Source: Quercus robur
Lineage: Eukaryota > Streptophyta > Magnoliopsida > Fagales > Fagaceae
Length of the DNA: 64,000 bases
Direction of reading: 5' to 3'
Assembly (NCBI RefSeq): GCF_932294415.1
Contig: NC_065536.1
Coordinates: 49,662,354 to 49,726,353, forward strand
The first letter of the stretch is position 1, and the number at the start of each line of letters is the position of its first letter. The translations under genes and the position numbers were made by a program. The notes under the pieces are model-generated. The model saw only the letters and a list, made by a program, of their open reading frames with translations, did no database searches and was not told where the DNA came from. Below are positions 1 to 11,631 of the stretch, in pieces.

Positions 1-154
1 GTTTTTGCTTTTGTTGTTGTTGTTTGGCTGAGATTGTGAAGCATCGGAAAGTCGAGAGCCGGTAGAGGAGGCTGTTGTGGTTGGAGGTGAAGAGAGAAGT
101 GGCGGTCGGTGTAATGGCGCGGTGGCGGATGAGTGAAATGGAAGCGATCGGCAT
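1..154 (-). CDS. Partial gene cut by left edge: putative organelle-targeted protein, N-terminus only
   Basis: Reading the minus strand from the ATG at 154-152, the frame stays open to the window edge (51 codons plus one base). The peptide starts MPIASISLIRHRAITPTATS and continues with many Ser, Thr, Arg and Leu and almost no acidic residues, ending in a Gln/Lys-rich stretch (QQQQKQK). That composition is typical of a mitochondrial or plastid presequence. The DNA here is GC-richer than its flanks and carries a pyrimidine-rich CT tract in sense orientation at about 251-295, as in plant 5' UTRs. The mature protein lies outside the window, so the function cannot be named. It could also be a chance frame, since only 51 codons are visible. 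Confidence 0.5.
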   Translation of the reverse strand, partial: MPIASISLIRHRAITPTATSLFTSNHNSLLYRLSTFRCFTISAKQQQQKQK

Positions 155-1394
155 ATGGTGTTGTTTGGTTGCAGAATTTGGATGGAAAGTTTTTGTTTTC
201 GGAGTGTGATTCTGTTCTATTCGAGGGATTTTGGAATTTGGATAGGAGAGAGAGAGAGTAATGAGTAGTATCAGTGAGAGAGAGTCATGAATTGGGTATT
301 TTGTCCATTTCTGTTAAGAGCAGTAGTAGAACTTTAGAAGGCCTGGAGGAAGTGAAATAGATTTTATATTATAAATGGAAATGGAAAATGGAAAATTAAT
401 TGATGAGGATGCCACGGCAGCAATTGAAAAAATAAAAAGTTTACCTATTGGAGGGAAAGATAACCGCTCACCGGCAGTGTCTTGAGAGACTCTAGAGTCT
501 AGACTCTCTTTTGTAATATCGGAATCCAACTGTTGCTTTAAACTTGTTTGGAAAAGGCCCAATGAATTTAAAAGACCGACCAGTTTATGTCAAGCAAAAA
601 AACAAAAACAAAAAATGCCTAGGCCCAATCAACTACAAAGGATAAATTGCGGAAGGAAATGAAACGATTTAAGGACAAGGCCCAAGCGGTTAAGGTAGGC
701 TTCATTAGGGACTGCAATGTAACAGGCATAGGACTGGGAGTGATGCTAGAAATAGAATAGTGCAAATTTTACTAGGGGAAAAGTTAGGAAATGCCCTAAT
801 AAGAACATTGGTTTAGCAAATATTTATATAAATTTTTTATGGGTAAAGAAAAAATAATTTAACTTTTTTTGACATCTTTTTATATTTCTTAAGAAAGTAG
901 TATAAAAATTTTCTTAAAATGGTAAATTACCAAATGCCCTAAGAACACTTGTTAACATGACATTTTTACTGATTACTATTTATAAATTAATGTGTTATCA
1001 ATCATGTGGAGGACCAAATCAGCTAAACTTGCTTTGGACAAATACCACAACTAATTTGTATGTGAAAGTAGGAGAATAGCTTACAATGAGAGATCCCAAA
1101 GGGGAAAGAGCTAGACGATCGATGGTGGAGCTGGTCTATAACCTATAAAGACTCATTTTTCAAGCTACCCGATGTGGTCTTTGGTTGCTAGAAGTGCATG
1201 CAACGACTGAATGAGATTCTGTGTTTCCCTAATTCCCCAAAACTCCCTTTCTCTCCTATTTTCCCTCCCCAAAATTGTCCAACCCCTGATTTCTCCAATC
1301 TTACCCCCTTTATACTCTTGAGTTAGTGGATTAGTAATGATGAGAATCCTCCACCTTTGCAACGCACTTTACTTGTAATTGGGTAGATCTAGGA
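155..1394. other. Intergenic: likely 5' UTR/promoter of the left-edge gene, then AT-rich DNA
   Basis: The first 150-400 bases next to the edge gene look like leader and promoter, with GA/CT microsatellite runs at about 245-290. Beyond about 600 the sequence is AT-rich with many stops on both strands, and no gene or clear element was recognised. Confidence 0.4.
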
Positions 1395-2290
1395 TGTGTT
1401 TAATGTTTCAAGGAACAAAGTCTCAAGTTCAAGTGTTAAAACCATACAAGTATGTCCAAGAATCAAGTGAAGAAGTGCTAGATTTTAAAACTCGACAGCT
1501 ATTATCTATCGAGATTTAAAAGGATATTTAAGCCCGATGCTCGACAACTTCTCGACAGATAAGCTATCTATCGAGGTTTAAGAAAATTAGTTTTTCAAAT
1601 CTGATTTCACTCCAATCTGTGTATAGATGTTTGAGCTTTCTTTTTTCACAACCCTAAACATATATAAGGATTATTTTAAGGGCTGTCACAGCTAATGCAC
1701 TTCAATGCAAAAGTTTTTCACAAGCATATTGTGAACCAGAGACATATGCCCTAATTCATCTTTATCTTTAAGAAGCTGCTGTGTTTGTACACCAGAGGGT
1801 TTTGTAACTAAGGAGTTTCTTGATCTTCATTGTATGATGAACTGAAGAACTTTACAGCCAACATCCTTTTCAAGTTGGTGTGTAAGTCACGTACTAGGAT
1901 CCGCACATCGAATTGGTTAGTCACGTACTGGGAGCCGTGCAATGAAATGAGAGATTGTCATTACAGTTTAAGTCCAATTGGGTATTGGGGTAAGAGTTCA
2001 ACTGTAGGTTGGTATAAGGTACTGAGATTCCCTTACTTGTAACCACTTGTTGTGATGATAGTAAATTCTCGAGAGTGGTGACCTTAAAATCACATGGTGG
2101 GGTTTTTGCCGTGTAAGTTTTCCCCATTCACAAATCATCGTATCAACTTTATTTTCCGCTACATATTTACACAGTTGATAATTTGTTTATGCTACCACGC
2201 GTTTTGCATGTTAATTAACTTAATTAATTCATTTAGCTAATTAATTGGTTAATTTATTACAAGGGGTCAATACATTCTTGGGCTATCACT
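1395..2290 (+). mobile_element. Copia-like LTR fragment or solo LTR (degraded)
   Basis: The stretch starts TGTGTTTAATG and ends near CTATCA, so it has TG...CA-like ends. It contains a TATA-like motif (about 1663) and LTR-like text, including a duplicated phrase around GTCACGTACT (1887 and 1920) and a block at about 2085-2120. It resembles Copia LTRs I associate with woody plants. No primer-binding site follows and I found no matching 5-bp target duplication, so it is a fragment or an old solo LTR. Boundaries are approximate. Confidence 0.45.
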
Positions 2291-2599
2291 ATGGAAATTT
2301 CTTGGTAACTTGTGTCATGCATGAGGCCTATGCTCGGATGATGAACTTCCCCAAGACATTATATCTCCTCGGTCGAGTTCCACCAACCAGATCTCCTTGG
2401 GAGGGATAGTGCAGGTGGGTAGACACTCCTTAACATGATTATTCATGTTATGGACCTATTTAGGCCTCTTCTACACCATCCATTGGGCCCTAAGTCTCTA
2501 GACATCAGCCCAATCTTAGTCTAGGCTAACTAACGCCCATGCACAATATTAATGACCACCTACAAATCACAAAAAGGTAACTCTAACATTTATTTTTTT
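2291..2599. other. Retroelement-like non-coding fragment
   Basis: Moderately GC-rich text with phrases such as CTCCTCGGTCGAG and GGGCCCTAAGTC, similar in style to the solo LTR at 58788. No coding potential and no defined ends were found. Confidence 0.3.
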
Positions 2600-4388
2600 T
2601 ATATGTTTCAAATGCACATATCATATTCATTGTCACGTCAAATTGATGTTAAGGCTTCTAGAAAGGCACTTGCTAAAATGATTATAATTGATAAGTTGCC
2701 TTTTAGGTGCGTTAAGGGATATGGGTTTAAGAAATATGTAACTACCTTGCAACTTAAGCTCCATCTAAAGGATATTCCATCTCATCAAACTATGGCTAGA
2801 AATGTGATTGGCATTTATAATAGTGAGAGACAAAAACTAAGGAAATACTTGAAGGGTTGTAGGGTGTGCCTTACTACGGACACATGGAATTTTATTCAAA
2901 ATTTGAATTATAGGTGTGTCTCATATATCACTTTATTGACGATGCTTGGAAGTTGCATAAGGGAATTTTAAATTTTTGTCAAGTTGAAGACCACAAGGGA
3001 GAGACTATAGGTGGAAAGATTAAGATGTCTTTGCATAAGTGGGGTATTAATGGCATATTCACTTTGACAGTGGATAATGCTAGCTCAAATTTAACCACAA
3101 TTAAATTTTTGCAAAAGAGTTCGAAAGATTAAAATGGAACAGTTTTAGAAAATGAGTTCTTGCACATGAAGTGTTGTGCCCATATCCTAAGGTGCATGAA
3201 GTTGTGAGGTACGTGAAGTCCTCACCTAATAGAAATCAAACTTTTAGGAGTTTTATGGAGAGATTAGGTATGGAGTCCAAGAGTCTTCTTTGTCTAGATG
3301 TACCTACTAGGTAGAATTCAACCTACCTCATGTTAGAAACTATTGAAAATTTTGAGAAAATGTTCCTTAGAATGGACTCTGAAGATGATGGTTATTCATC
3401 GTACTTCAAGACCAAGGAAAATAGTGGCGGTTTAGGATCTCCCTATATGAGTGATTTCCCAAATTGTAAGGCATTTGTGACTTTCGTGAGGCTTTTTTAC
3501 AATGCAACAAAGAAGTTCTCCAGTTCTTTGTATGTTAATTCAAATGCCTTCTTTGATGAGGTATTTCTTATTTAGGAGAGTATTTATCATTTAGTTAAAT
3601 CCCAAAAAACCCTACTGAAAAACAATGCCACAAACATGCAAATTAAATTTAAGAAGTATTGGGGGAAAGTGATAAAATTTATCATCTTTTGTATGTGGTT
3701 GTGGTTCTTGATCCATGATAAAATTAAGGTTTTTGAAGTTTTCTTTTTATGAAATTTATGGGAATGCAATGGGGAAGGTGATGCTAGTAATCCATATGTG
3801 ATGGTTCACTTTCGATATAAGCGTTTCTTGGAAGTTGAGCAATCTGTAGGTTGTAGTAATGAGGTTGAAAAGTATCTGGCTAAAAAATGTGAAGGTAGAA
3901 AGCATGTGAATTTTGAGGTATTGGGGTCATGGAAGGACAATTCTAATAGGTACCAAGTGTTGCCCAAAGTGGCTAAGGATTTGCTGGCTATACCAATTTC
4001 TACTGTTGCATTTGAGTCAGCATTCAACACCGGAGGCCGCATTGTTGATCCATTTCGAAGTTCTCTCTCTCCTTTCAAAACCTTGTATGTGCACAAAATT
4101 GGCTTCAAGTCACAATTCTGATTTCTCATCACCAATCAAGGGATGAGGTAGAGGCGTTGGAGGAGGAATTTCATTATTTAGGTAATATGTTTAAATTCTG
4201 AAATTTATTGTCTATTAATTCTTGTTGAATGTCTCATGTATTCAAACAAAATTTAATCTATTGTATTTATTTCCTTTTCTTTTCTAGTTTTAAATCGACA
4301 ATCAACATCAAGTGCAACAGTAAGTACCAGCTCAAGTAAGGGTTCTAGCTCTTGCAAACGACTCTTAATTAGTATTGATGATTGGTAA
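2600..4388 (+). pseudogene. Decayed hAT (Ac-like) transposase, RICESLEEPER/BED-type family
   Basis: Pieces in several frames follow the order of a plant hAT transposase. About 2639-2925: helical region with the conserved LTTDTW motif. About 2914-3130: the segment with HFIDDAWKLHK and TVDNASSN (catalytic-core motif). About 3160-3575: HMKCCAHIL, then the TR-W-NSTYLML region. About 3798-4121: the C-terminal dimerisation region, with LLAIPISTVAFESAF and GGRIVDPFRSS. About 4290-4388: a Ser-rich last exon. It is broken by a frameshift near 2925, a stop at about 3130, TAG at 3312-3314 in place of the conserved Trp, and several later stops. The N-terminal BED zinc finger is missing. The family normally has about 650-700 residues and acts in the nucleus as a cut-and-paste transposase; this copy cannot encode one. 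Terminal repeats were not found. Confidence 0.85.
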
Positions 4389-5067
4389 TTAACTTGGTAT
4401 CTTACTGCATTTAGCCCCTCATTGTTATAAACTTACTGTCCTTTCTAGTTGGTATTGTATTTGGTACTAATGTATTATTTGTTAAATATTTTTGTCTATT
4501 GTAGGAGGAATCATTTATTTTGTAAAGGAGGCAGCCTTTTGGGAACATTTTGGAAGCTCTTTTGGATATTACTTTTCTAACAATAATCAACTCTTAATGC
4601 TTATATAAAAGAAATTTTAGTCCATAGGTTTTATTTTCTATAAGTTATAGACTTATTAACTATAAAGTATTTGTCATTCAATACTTTGGAAAAGCTATTT
4701 TTTGGAAATACCTGTGGTATTTCATAATTGTATCTAATTATATTGCTGGGAGCATTGTATAGCTAGCAAGCTTATTGTCTTTTATGGTTTACTACCTTAA
4801 AAGCTTGCAGTAATCTAATTGTCTTCTCTGCCTCTATGGCTTACTAAGTATATATCCATTTATACATATATATGGAAATATTGCAATATACTCTTATCTG
4901 TTGCTTGTGCTTGCTGTGGTTGACTTATTTGCTACTGAAAATATTACTTGTGTAGTTGACAAGTTTAATATAAGTGTTAAGATTGGCTTTTATGCCTCTC
5001 GGTTTTCTTGAATATATATGACATATTGTATCGAGCTACTAGCTTATTGCCCAAGTTCTTGTATTGC
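4389..5067. other. AT-rich tail of the decayed hAT region
   Basis: No coding frame. It may be the 3' non-coding part of the hAT remnant, but its end could not be placed. Confidence 0.3.
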
Positions 5068-5256
5068 GTGGATGTTTAACAGATCACAGGTGGTAAAAAT
5101 AGACATGTTTGTGTGTTGTTGTGTTTTGCTATTTTGTCCAGGTTATACATTCTATTTTGTTGTATTTATTTTTTGGTAGTCAATGTGTGGTTGTTTAAAA
5201 GGTCACACTTCAAAAGTGGTGAAAATTGGATTTTGTGTGTTGTTAGTTGTGATGTG

Positions 5257-5307
<51 letters not shown>

Positions 5308-5430
5308 CAGGTTTTACAATCTATTTTGTTGTGTTTATTTTTTGTAGTTAATGTATGAATGCTTAGTAGATCACATGTGGTAAAAATAAGCTTATTTTAT
5401 GTGTTGTGTTGAGTTATTTTGTCCAGGATG
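5068..5430 (+). repeat. Diverged tandem repeat, about three copies of 115-170 bp
   Basis: Copies start near 5068, 5185 and 5353. Each begins GTGGATGTTTAAC-like, continues with a YTAATGTGTGGT/TCACA...GTGGT phrase and GTGTGTTGTT, and ends with GTCCAGG or TTCAGG followed by a CTATTTTGTTG phrase. The third copy is partial. Copy 2 is enlarged by an uninterrupted run of 50 T (5258-5307). Confidence 0.7.
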
Positions 5431-5440
5431 TTTGCCATTT

Positions 5441-6102
5441 AACATAATTTTAACAACTATTTCGTTAGTTGGTAGGTTTTTGAAACATTTTAGCAAACTA
5501 GCATCTCGAGCCTTAGAGGCTCTAGTTCAGTAAAGAAACTTGAGTCTCAAATACTCAAGTTCTAAGCTGATGCGGAAGAAAAATCCACATGGAACTCAAG
5601 TTCCTCATACTAGCAAAACCAAAACCAACAAATTTTCCATCTCTATGAGCCTCTCACCCAACCTTGCCTTCGTTCTTCTTAGAAACCCCAAGAACCATTA
5701 CCTTCGTTCTTCACCCTAGCCGCCATCATTCCGCCTTCGTTCTTCACCCCAGCCACTGCCTTCGTTCTTCTTAAAAACCTTAAGAACCGCTGCCTTTGAT
5801 CTTCTTAGAAACCCCAACCTTCAATCTTCTAGGCGTGGGTGTTGATGGTTGCTTGAGAAGAATAAAGTAGAAGAAGGAAGAAAAAAGAGAAGAATGAAAC
5901 AAAAGTATGGCAGCACCTTTACGGAACTCGAGCCTCTAAGGCTTGAGTTCCATGTGGATTATAATTCCACATTAGTGTTGCCAGCACATAGAACTCATGT
6001 CTTTAAGACTCGAGTTTGTCATGAAACTCAAGCCTCTAAGGCTTGAGATGCTAGTTTCCTTAAAAACGTGCTTACTAACAAAATAATTTCTAAAATTATG
6101 CT
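5441..6102. mobile_element. Foldback/MITE-like element with about 75-bp inverted ends
   Basis: The left end (AACATAATTTTA... to CTAGCATCTCGAGCCTTAGAG) matches the inverted right end (CTCTAAGGCTTGAGATGCTAG... to TAAAATTATGCT). The interior has short CCTTCGTTCTTC repeats (about 5669-5770) and several GGAACTC(G/A)AG motifs. No transposase is present. Target duplication is unclear, so outer limits are approximate. Confidence 0.7.
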
Positions 6103-6173
6103 AAAAAAAAAAAAAAAACCATTTTCCATCATCTTCTTACCAACCACACAGCAATTTAACCCTAATTAAAAAA

Positions 6174-6556
6174 AGGGGCAAACTCCTACTTACCCTCTTG
6201 TGGTTTGGTTTAAATTTAAATTTTCTACCTGTAATTTGAAATTTGATACTTTACCTACATGAGATTAGCTTAGTTAGAGTTTCATAACATACCTCTGTTA
6301 AAAACATGGCTAAATATGTAATTTTACTCCTCTTTTATGTCTCTCTTCTCCAAAAACACAAAAAATATCAAAATACAGTATCAAAATAGATCAAAATGGA
6401 TATAGCGAAACACTTTTATCATGAGATTTCAAACCACAGGTAGGAAATTTAAATTTCGGTCAAACCTCAGGTGAGTAAGTGTCAAATTTCAAACCACAGG
6501 TAAGTAACTTAAATTTCGGTCAAACCATAGGTGAGAAAATTATAATTTGTCCTAAA
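6174..6556. mobile_element. Foldback MITE with internal arm duplication
   Basis: The left arm (GGGGCAAACTCC..., GTGGTTTGGTTTAAATTT) pairs with the right arm. The right arm holds two copies of a unit of about 60 bp built around TTTCAAACCACAGGTA (near 6425 and 6487). No coding capacity. Confidence 0.6.
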
Positions 6557-6978
6557 AATAAATGGAGAATTTGATATTTTAAGAATATTAGTGAAGGGTA
6601 TTGTAGGGGATGTTTGCAGTCAAGTGGCACATGGTGGCCTAGAAATGAAGTTGGGCCTTTAAACACCTGGGTTTATTGATGGGAGAATTGGCCCATAATT
6701 CCACAGCTGTTGGAGAGCAAAGAAGCCCGCAAGTTAACCTAGGACAAAATCATATCAAATTAGGTCATCACGGGCAAATTTGTCATTTTGCATATGAAAC
6801 ATGAAAATTTTTATCAAGACATATAGAAATGTTGATTTTTATTAATTGAGAAATGGTCTTTAAAATGGACATGAGCCGGAATCAAATTTGGTTGCTTTGG
6901 ATTGGTCAAAATGGTCCTTTAATTTGTATTGGTCTAATAGAGAATGGGGAGTGTTAGACACTTAGACACATATGTATA

Positions 6979-8413
6979 CAGTGGCGGCTCTAAGAATTTT
7001 TCTCAGGGTGTTCCTTAAGAAGCATAAATTACACAATCTAAAATTTGTTGTTTAATTGTTGCATTAATTTGTTTGTCTTTTATAAACTATAATTTGTTAT
7101 ATTGTTTTTTCATTAATTATAAAATTATTAATTGTTCTTTAGCCTATCATAATTTAATTTGTTTGTCTTTTATAATGTATTGGTTAATTAAATTATTAAT
7201 TATTGTTTATTAGTTGCTTCATTATTTTTCTTTACTAACTATTAACACACACCGCACTATGCACTAGCACACACCCCATGTGCATTATCCACGGCCAACC
7301 CACTGCCTACCTAGTGCTTAAGTCCTAATATAATTTAATTTTGTCTTTTATTGGTAAGTTAGGCTAACTGAGCATGCCTTTACTTCTCTCAATTCAAATA
7401 TCCCACCCCGGCCCCATGCCCCCATCCACCCCCCACTCAACAGACAGTCAGACAAGCCCTATGGCCCCCAATCACAAGAGCCAATCAGATAAATTCACAA
7501 TCACAAATCACAATACATTAAAAGACAAACTCAGTAACTCACCAACACCAACACCAATGGATAAAGTCAAAACAGGGGCAAATATTAATAAAGTTATAAA
7601 GTAAAACTAAGCCAATTAACCCAAACTTCAAACTTCAAAGAGAAAGAGAGAGAATCAGATAAAAAGAGAGAGAGAGAGAGAGTCTCAACTCTCATTTCAC
7701 TATTTCATTCTTCAGATAAAGAGAGAGAGACAAACATAGACAAAGACAGAGAGTCTCAAACCCATTAACCCAAAGATGTAAGAGAGAAAAAGAGAGAGAA
7801 GTGTGAAGATGAAATACCTTGAGGGAGCAAGGAGGCCTGAGGGGTGGCGCTGTTGGGCAGCACGTCGAGGCAAGGAAGGAATCAAGGCCAAGCGAAGCGT
7901 GACCGATCTCCGATGCCCATTGTGCTCTGGAGTTCAAGTTGTGCTTTGTTAGCTGTTACAACGTTGCTCGAGTTTGAGGTGGAGGCGCCATCCATTGGTC
8001 GTTGTCGTTGATGACTGATGAGGTTGTTTTCTTTAGGTTAAGTTTGTTTATGATTTTAGTTTTTACTTTACTTGATGAATCGGCAAACGCGTTTTTTTTT
8101 TTTTTTTTTGATTGGGTTTGCTTTACCATCTGTTGTTTAGGATTGATGTTGGGCTTTTTTGTGGGCTTGCTCTGTTACTTTTTTTTTCTTTTCAGATTTT
8201 AGTTCAAAAAAATTTGTTTGGGCTTTTTTTTTTCCTTGAAAGTAGAACAAATATATATTTTTTTTTTGGGTGTTCCTAATTTTGCTTGAGGGTGTTCCTA
8301 TTTTTTTTTTAAAGGGTAAACAAATAAAAAAAATTAAATTATTATATATAAATTTTTTTTCCAAGTCAGGGTATTCCTAGGAACACCCTGAATAGAACGT
8401 GGCGCCGCTGCTG
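6979..8413. mobile_element. Non-autonomous hAT, Tip100-like, with 8-bp target duplication
   Basis: The left end CAGTGGCGGC and the inverted right end CAGCAGCGGC agree at 8 of 10 bases. Subterminal GGGTGTTCC motifs occur near both ends (about 7005, 8268, 8291; inverted near 8380). Flanks TATGTATA (6971-6978) and TATGCATA (8414-8421) form an 8-bp duplication with one mismatch, the hAT size. Tip100-type hATs are known for CAG(G/T)GGCGG-like ends. The interior (about 7370-8000) is GC-richer, with GA microsatellites, and carries no transposase motif; it may be captured host DNA. Confidence 0.7.
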
Positions 8414-11268
8414 TATGCATATGCTAAATTGAATAAGATAATTAGGAATCTTTAATTATTATTATTATTTTTTTGAGAAGGAATCTGTAATTATTTAAAG
8501 TTTTAAACTAAATGTTTGGTTTTATAAAATAAATAATTAACGTGATAATCAAAGAGCCTAATTCTCTTATATGGTCAACCGAATTAGATGAAAAGCCAAT
8601 GCTAAAAAACAGAAGGGGGGGGGGGGGGGGGGAATGCAATTCTCCCTTAAAAGTGTAAAAAAAAAAAAAAAAAATTAAGATCGAAAAACTAGAGTAAAAG
8701 TCACGATCAACACTTTATCCAATTCCTATTGTACCAATTTGGCTACCTAATATGCCAATCAGCCATGAAATGCCTTAGTCAAAACTCCAATTTTCAACCA
8801 ACAAAACATAATTTTCATTCAAAATCACAATAATACCTTCTTCTTTTTTGAGAATTATCCTTAAAGGCATTTAGGCCCCATTTAATATGGCAACTCAAAT
8901 ACATATTTTCAGTTTTTAAATAACATTACATGTATTTTCATATACTTTTTCATCCACACGTATTTCCAATTCCACACATATTTTCAAATAACAAAACACA
9001 TGTTTTTAAATGCATGTACCGAACACCCCTATTGATTTCAAGTAGAAGACAGGAAAATCGCTAGAGTTCTAGTTTGTTGCAGAAGTTTTCATGGAAATTC
9101 ACTGCCAAGCTTCTTGAACGAATTATTTTGGCCAAAAAAAAATACTAAACGTGGACATTAATTGTAGCCATGCACGTACATTGTATGTGCGGTAGCCAAT
9201 GCCCAACTCAGCCAAATACATCCCAAAAATTGAAACAAATACTCCGAAAAGAGAGCATTGCAATACCATTTAAATGTAAATAAGTTCAAATAAAACTACA
9301 AATAGAAGTGGTTTTTTTTTTAAAAAAAAAATTTTAAAGGGTTTAAGTGATATATATATATATATATATAGGCAAAACTCAGATAAAGTTTAATTAAAAT
9401 TTGAAATTAGAATCTAATTTTGCGTCATGTGTCTAAATTTATGTAAGGACCACGCCATAATTATCCATTTAGGTTTTTTAATCTTTGTGCAACGTGAGTT
9501 AATAAGTGCAAGATACTAAGAATTTAATATTAATGAATTATAATTTTTTTTTTTAGAAAAAAACCAATCACATATATATATACTCGATCAATAAAAATCA
9601 CTATACAACAAAGATCACCACACATTCTATCTTATTAAAAATTAGAAAAAAAAATGATCATAAGTAATATTAAATTTAGGTAAGAAATTTAATATGTGAC
9701 TAACTACGTTTACTTTAAAAAAAATTGACTAATTATTTATATTTTTATGATAAAAATTATATTTAATTTTAAATGTATCCATACGTATGCATATATTACA
9801 TGCTATTTTTTTTAATAATTTTACTAATTATTTATACTTTTATAGTAAAAATTGTTTAATTTTAAATGAATACATGCGTTTGCATGAGTTACATGCTAGT
9901 TTAAATAAAGACAAAAACAAACAAAATTCTAAGACTAAATAATAAACAACATCAACTCTTATCACAATTGTTCATGTGACAGCCTGTGAGTGATAGAGAA
10001 AAAGTGATAGGTTCATATAAAAGTAACATGTAGCTAGTCATCATATATTTATTATGTAGAATAATTTTAGTAAAAGTTGTGACTTTTTATATAGTTAATT
10101 ATAGAACTACTCAAAAACAAAGCTTTTCTATTGTGCCAGTTGTGGCTTCATATATTCTTTTCACAAGGTTCCCCTTCTTCGTTTGGGCTAGCTGAAAGTT
10201 GTTTTTGTGAAATCCCCAGTCATAGTTTTGCATCCTAATCCCATATACATGCACATTTTGACCAACTCTTGTAGACTGGTCCTGCGTGAGGTCCCAATTT
10301 AAGGCTCGAGCTAGCATAATTTTTATATTCTCTCTATCATGACGCCTAGATCAGAATTTTGGGGTCCTTGAACTTTTCAACACTGAATCTATAGACTTGT
10401 AACTGATACGCTGATTGTAGTAGTTACCGCCCCAGTAGACTCTAATCTTCGAACATGGTTTGTCAGTATAACTTTTGAACGAGGATTAATTTAAACAGCT
10501 CCTAAAAAGTAATAACTAAGTTAAAATATTCGCCTGGTAGGCGATTTCCAAGCAAAATACACATATTTTAGCATTATCTTCTGGGAAAACGACGTGAAGA
10601 AGGTGAAAGCAATTCAATTTTTTATTTACTTATTATTTATCTTTTTATAAATTAAATATGTATATATGACAACTTATGATATGGGGCTCCATGCCTCCAG
10701 GCCAGCTTAACAACTTTAGGAGTTTTAGGTAAAAATTTTAAGTGGGATTTTTTTTTTTTAAATATTAATCAAATAATATATATATTAAATTTTTTTAATT
10801 TAAAATATATTTTTCTTGCTTTTTGAAATTCAAAATTGGTATAATAATTTATTATAATAGATAAAGTGAGAAATCGGGTTAAAAAAAAAAGTGAGAACCC
10901 GGATTGTCTTATAAGTCGTAACTGTGGGCTGCACTGTACAGTTGCGCACTGGGCAGTGCAGCCTGAGCACTTCAGCCTGTACTCCTATGATCCTATGGCT
11001 AAATCTTTTGCATTTTAGGATATAATTAGACCTTTTTAATGCATTTTTTTACCAATAAAAGTGCTTAAATTTTTTTAATTAAAATATATAATTTTTTTTT
11101 TACAAGTGGGGCCTCATTTTATTTGGAGCCTTAAATAATTACATCAATTGCATCACCAATTGAGCCGGCTTGCATGCCTTTATCTAATCTTATCAAATGG
11201 ACTGTACGGCTTTTCATATCCTTTTGAAGCAAACAGATGCATGATCAAGAAATTATAAGGGTACGTTT
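8414..11268. other. Intergenic AT-rich block
   Basis: No gene seen. Contains a run of G at about 8615-8632, an A run at about 8657, a TA microsatellite at about 9350-9370, and several 'acatgctatt...' phrases repeated near 9770-9900. Short open frames here (for example 10111-10317 minus) show no domain or codon signal. Confidence 0.5.
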
Positions 11269-11631
11269 AGTACACTGAATGTAAATTATATTAGCAATAG
11301 TAATCTTTCTTATTGGGAATAGAAGACATTATAATATAATAACTATTACTATTCATAAGTTTGGTTGTTACATATAGAAAGCTTGTAAAATATGATATAT
11401 AAGGAAACTTTATATTTTTGGAAATATATTTATTTTAAAACTTATTATATGAACTAAAGAATAGCTATTACATCCATTTTAAAGAGAAATAACTATTCTT
11501 CAATTTAAAGAATAGTTATTTCAATGTAATAACTAATCTACATAATAAAGATGTAACCAAATGACCGAATTCCTATTACACATGAATAATTATTTAATTA
11601 CAGAAATTATTACAGCATACCAAACATACCC
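11269..11631. mobile_element. PIF/Harbinger-like (Tourist) MITE
   Basis: Ends are GGGTACGTTTAGTACACTG and the inverted GGGTATGTTTGGTATGCTG. The element is flanked on both sides by TAA, the 3-bp TWA duplication of PIF/Harbinger elements. Length is 363 bp with no coding capacity. Confidence 0.75.

Noticed and set aside
7374-7604. Open frame with PPSTPHSTDS text
   Set aside because: Lies inside the non-autonomous hAT, follows C-rich low-complexity DNA and has no domain.
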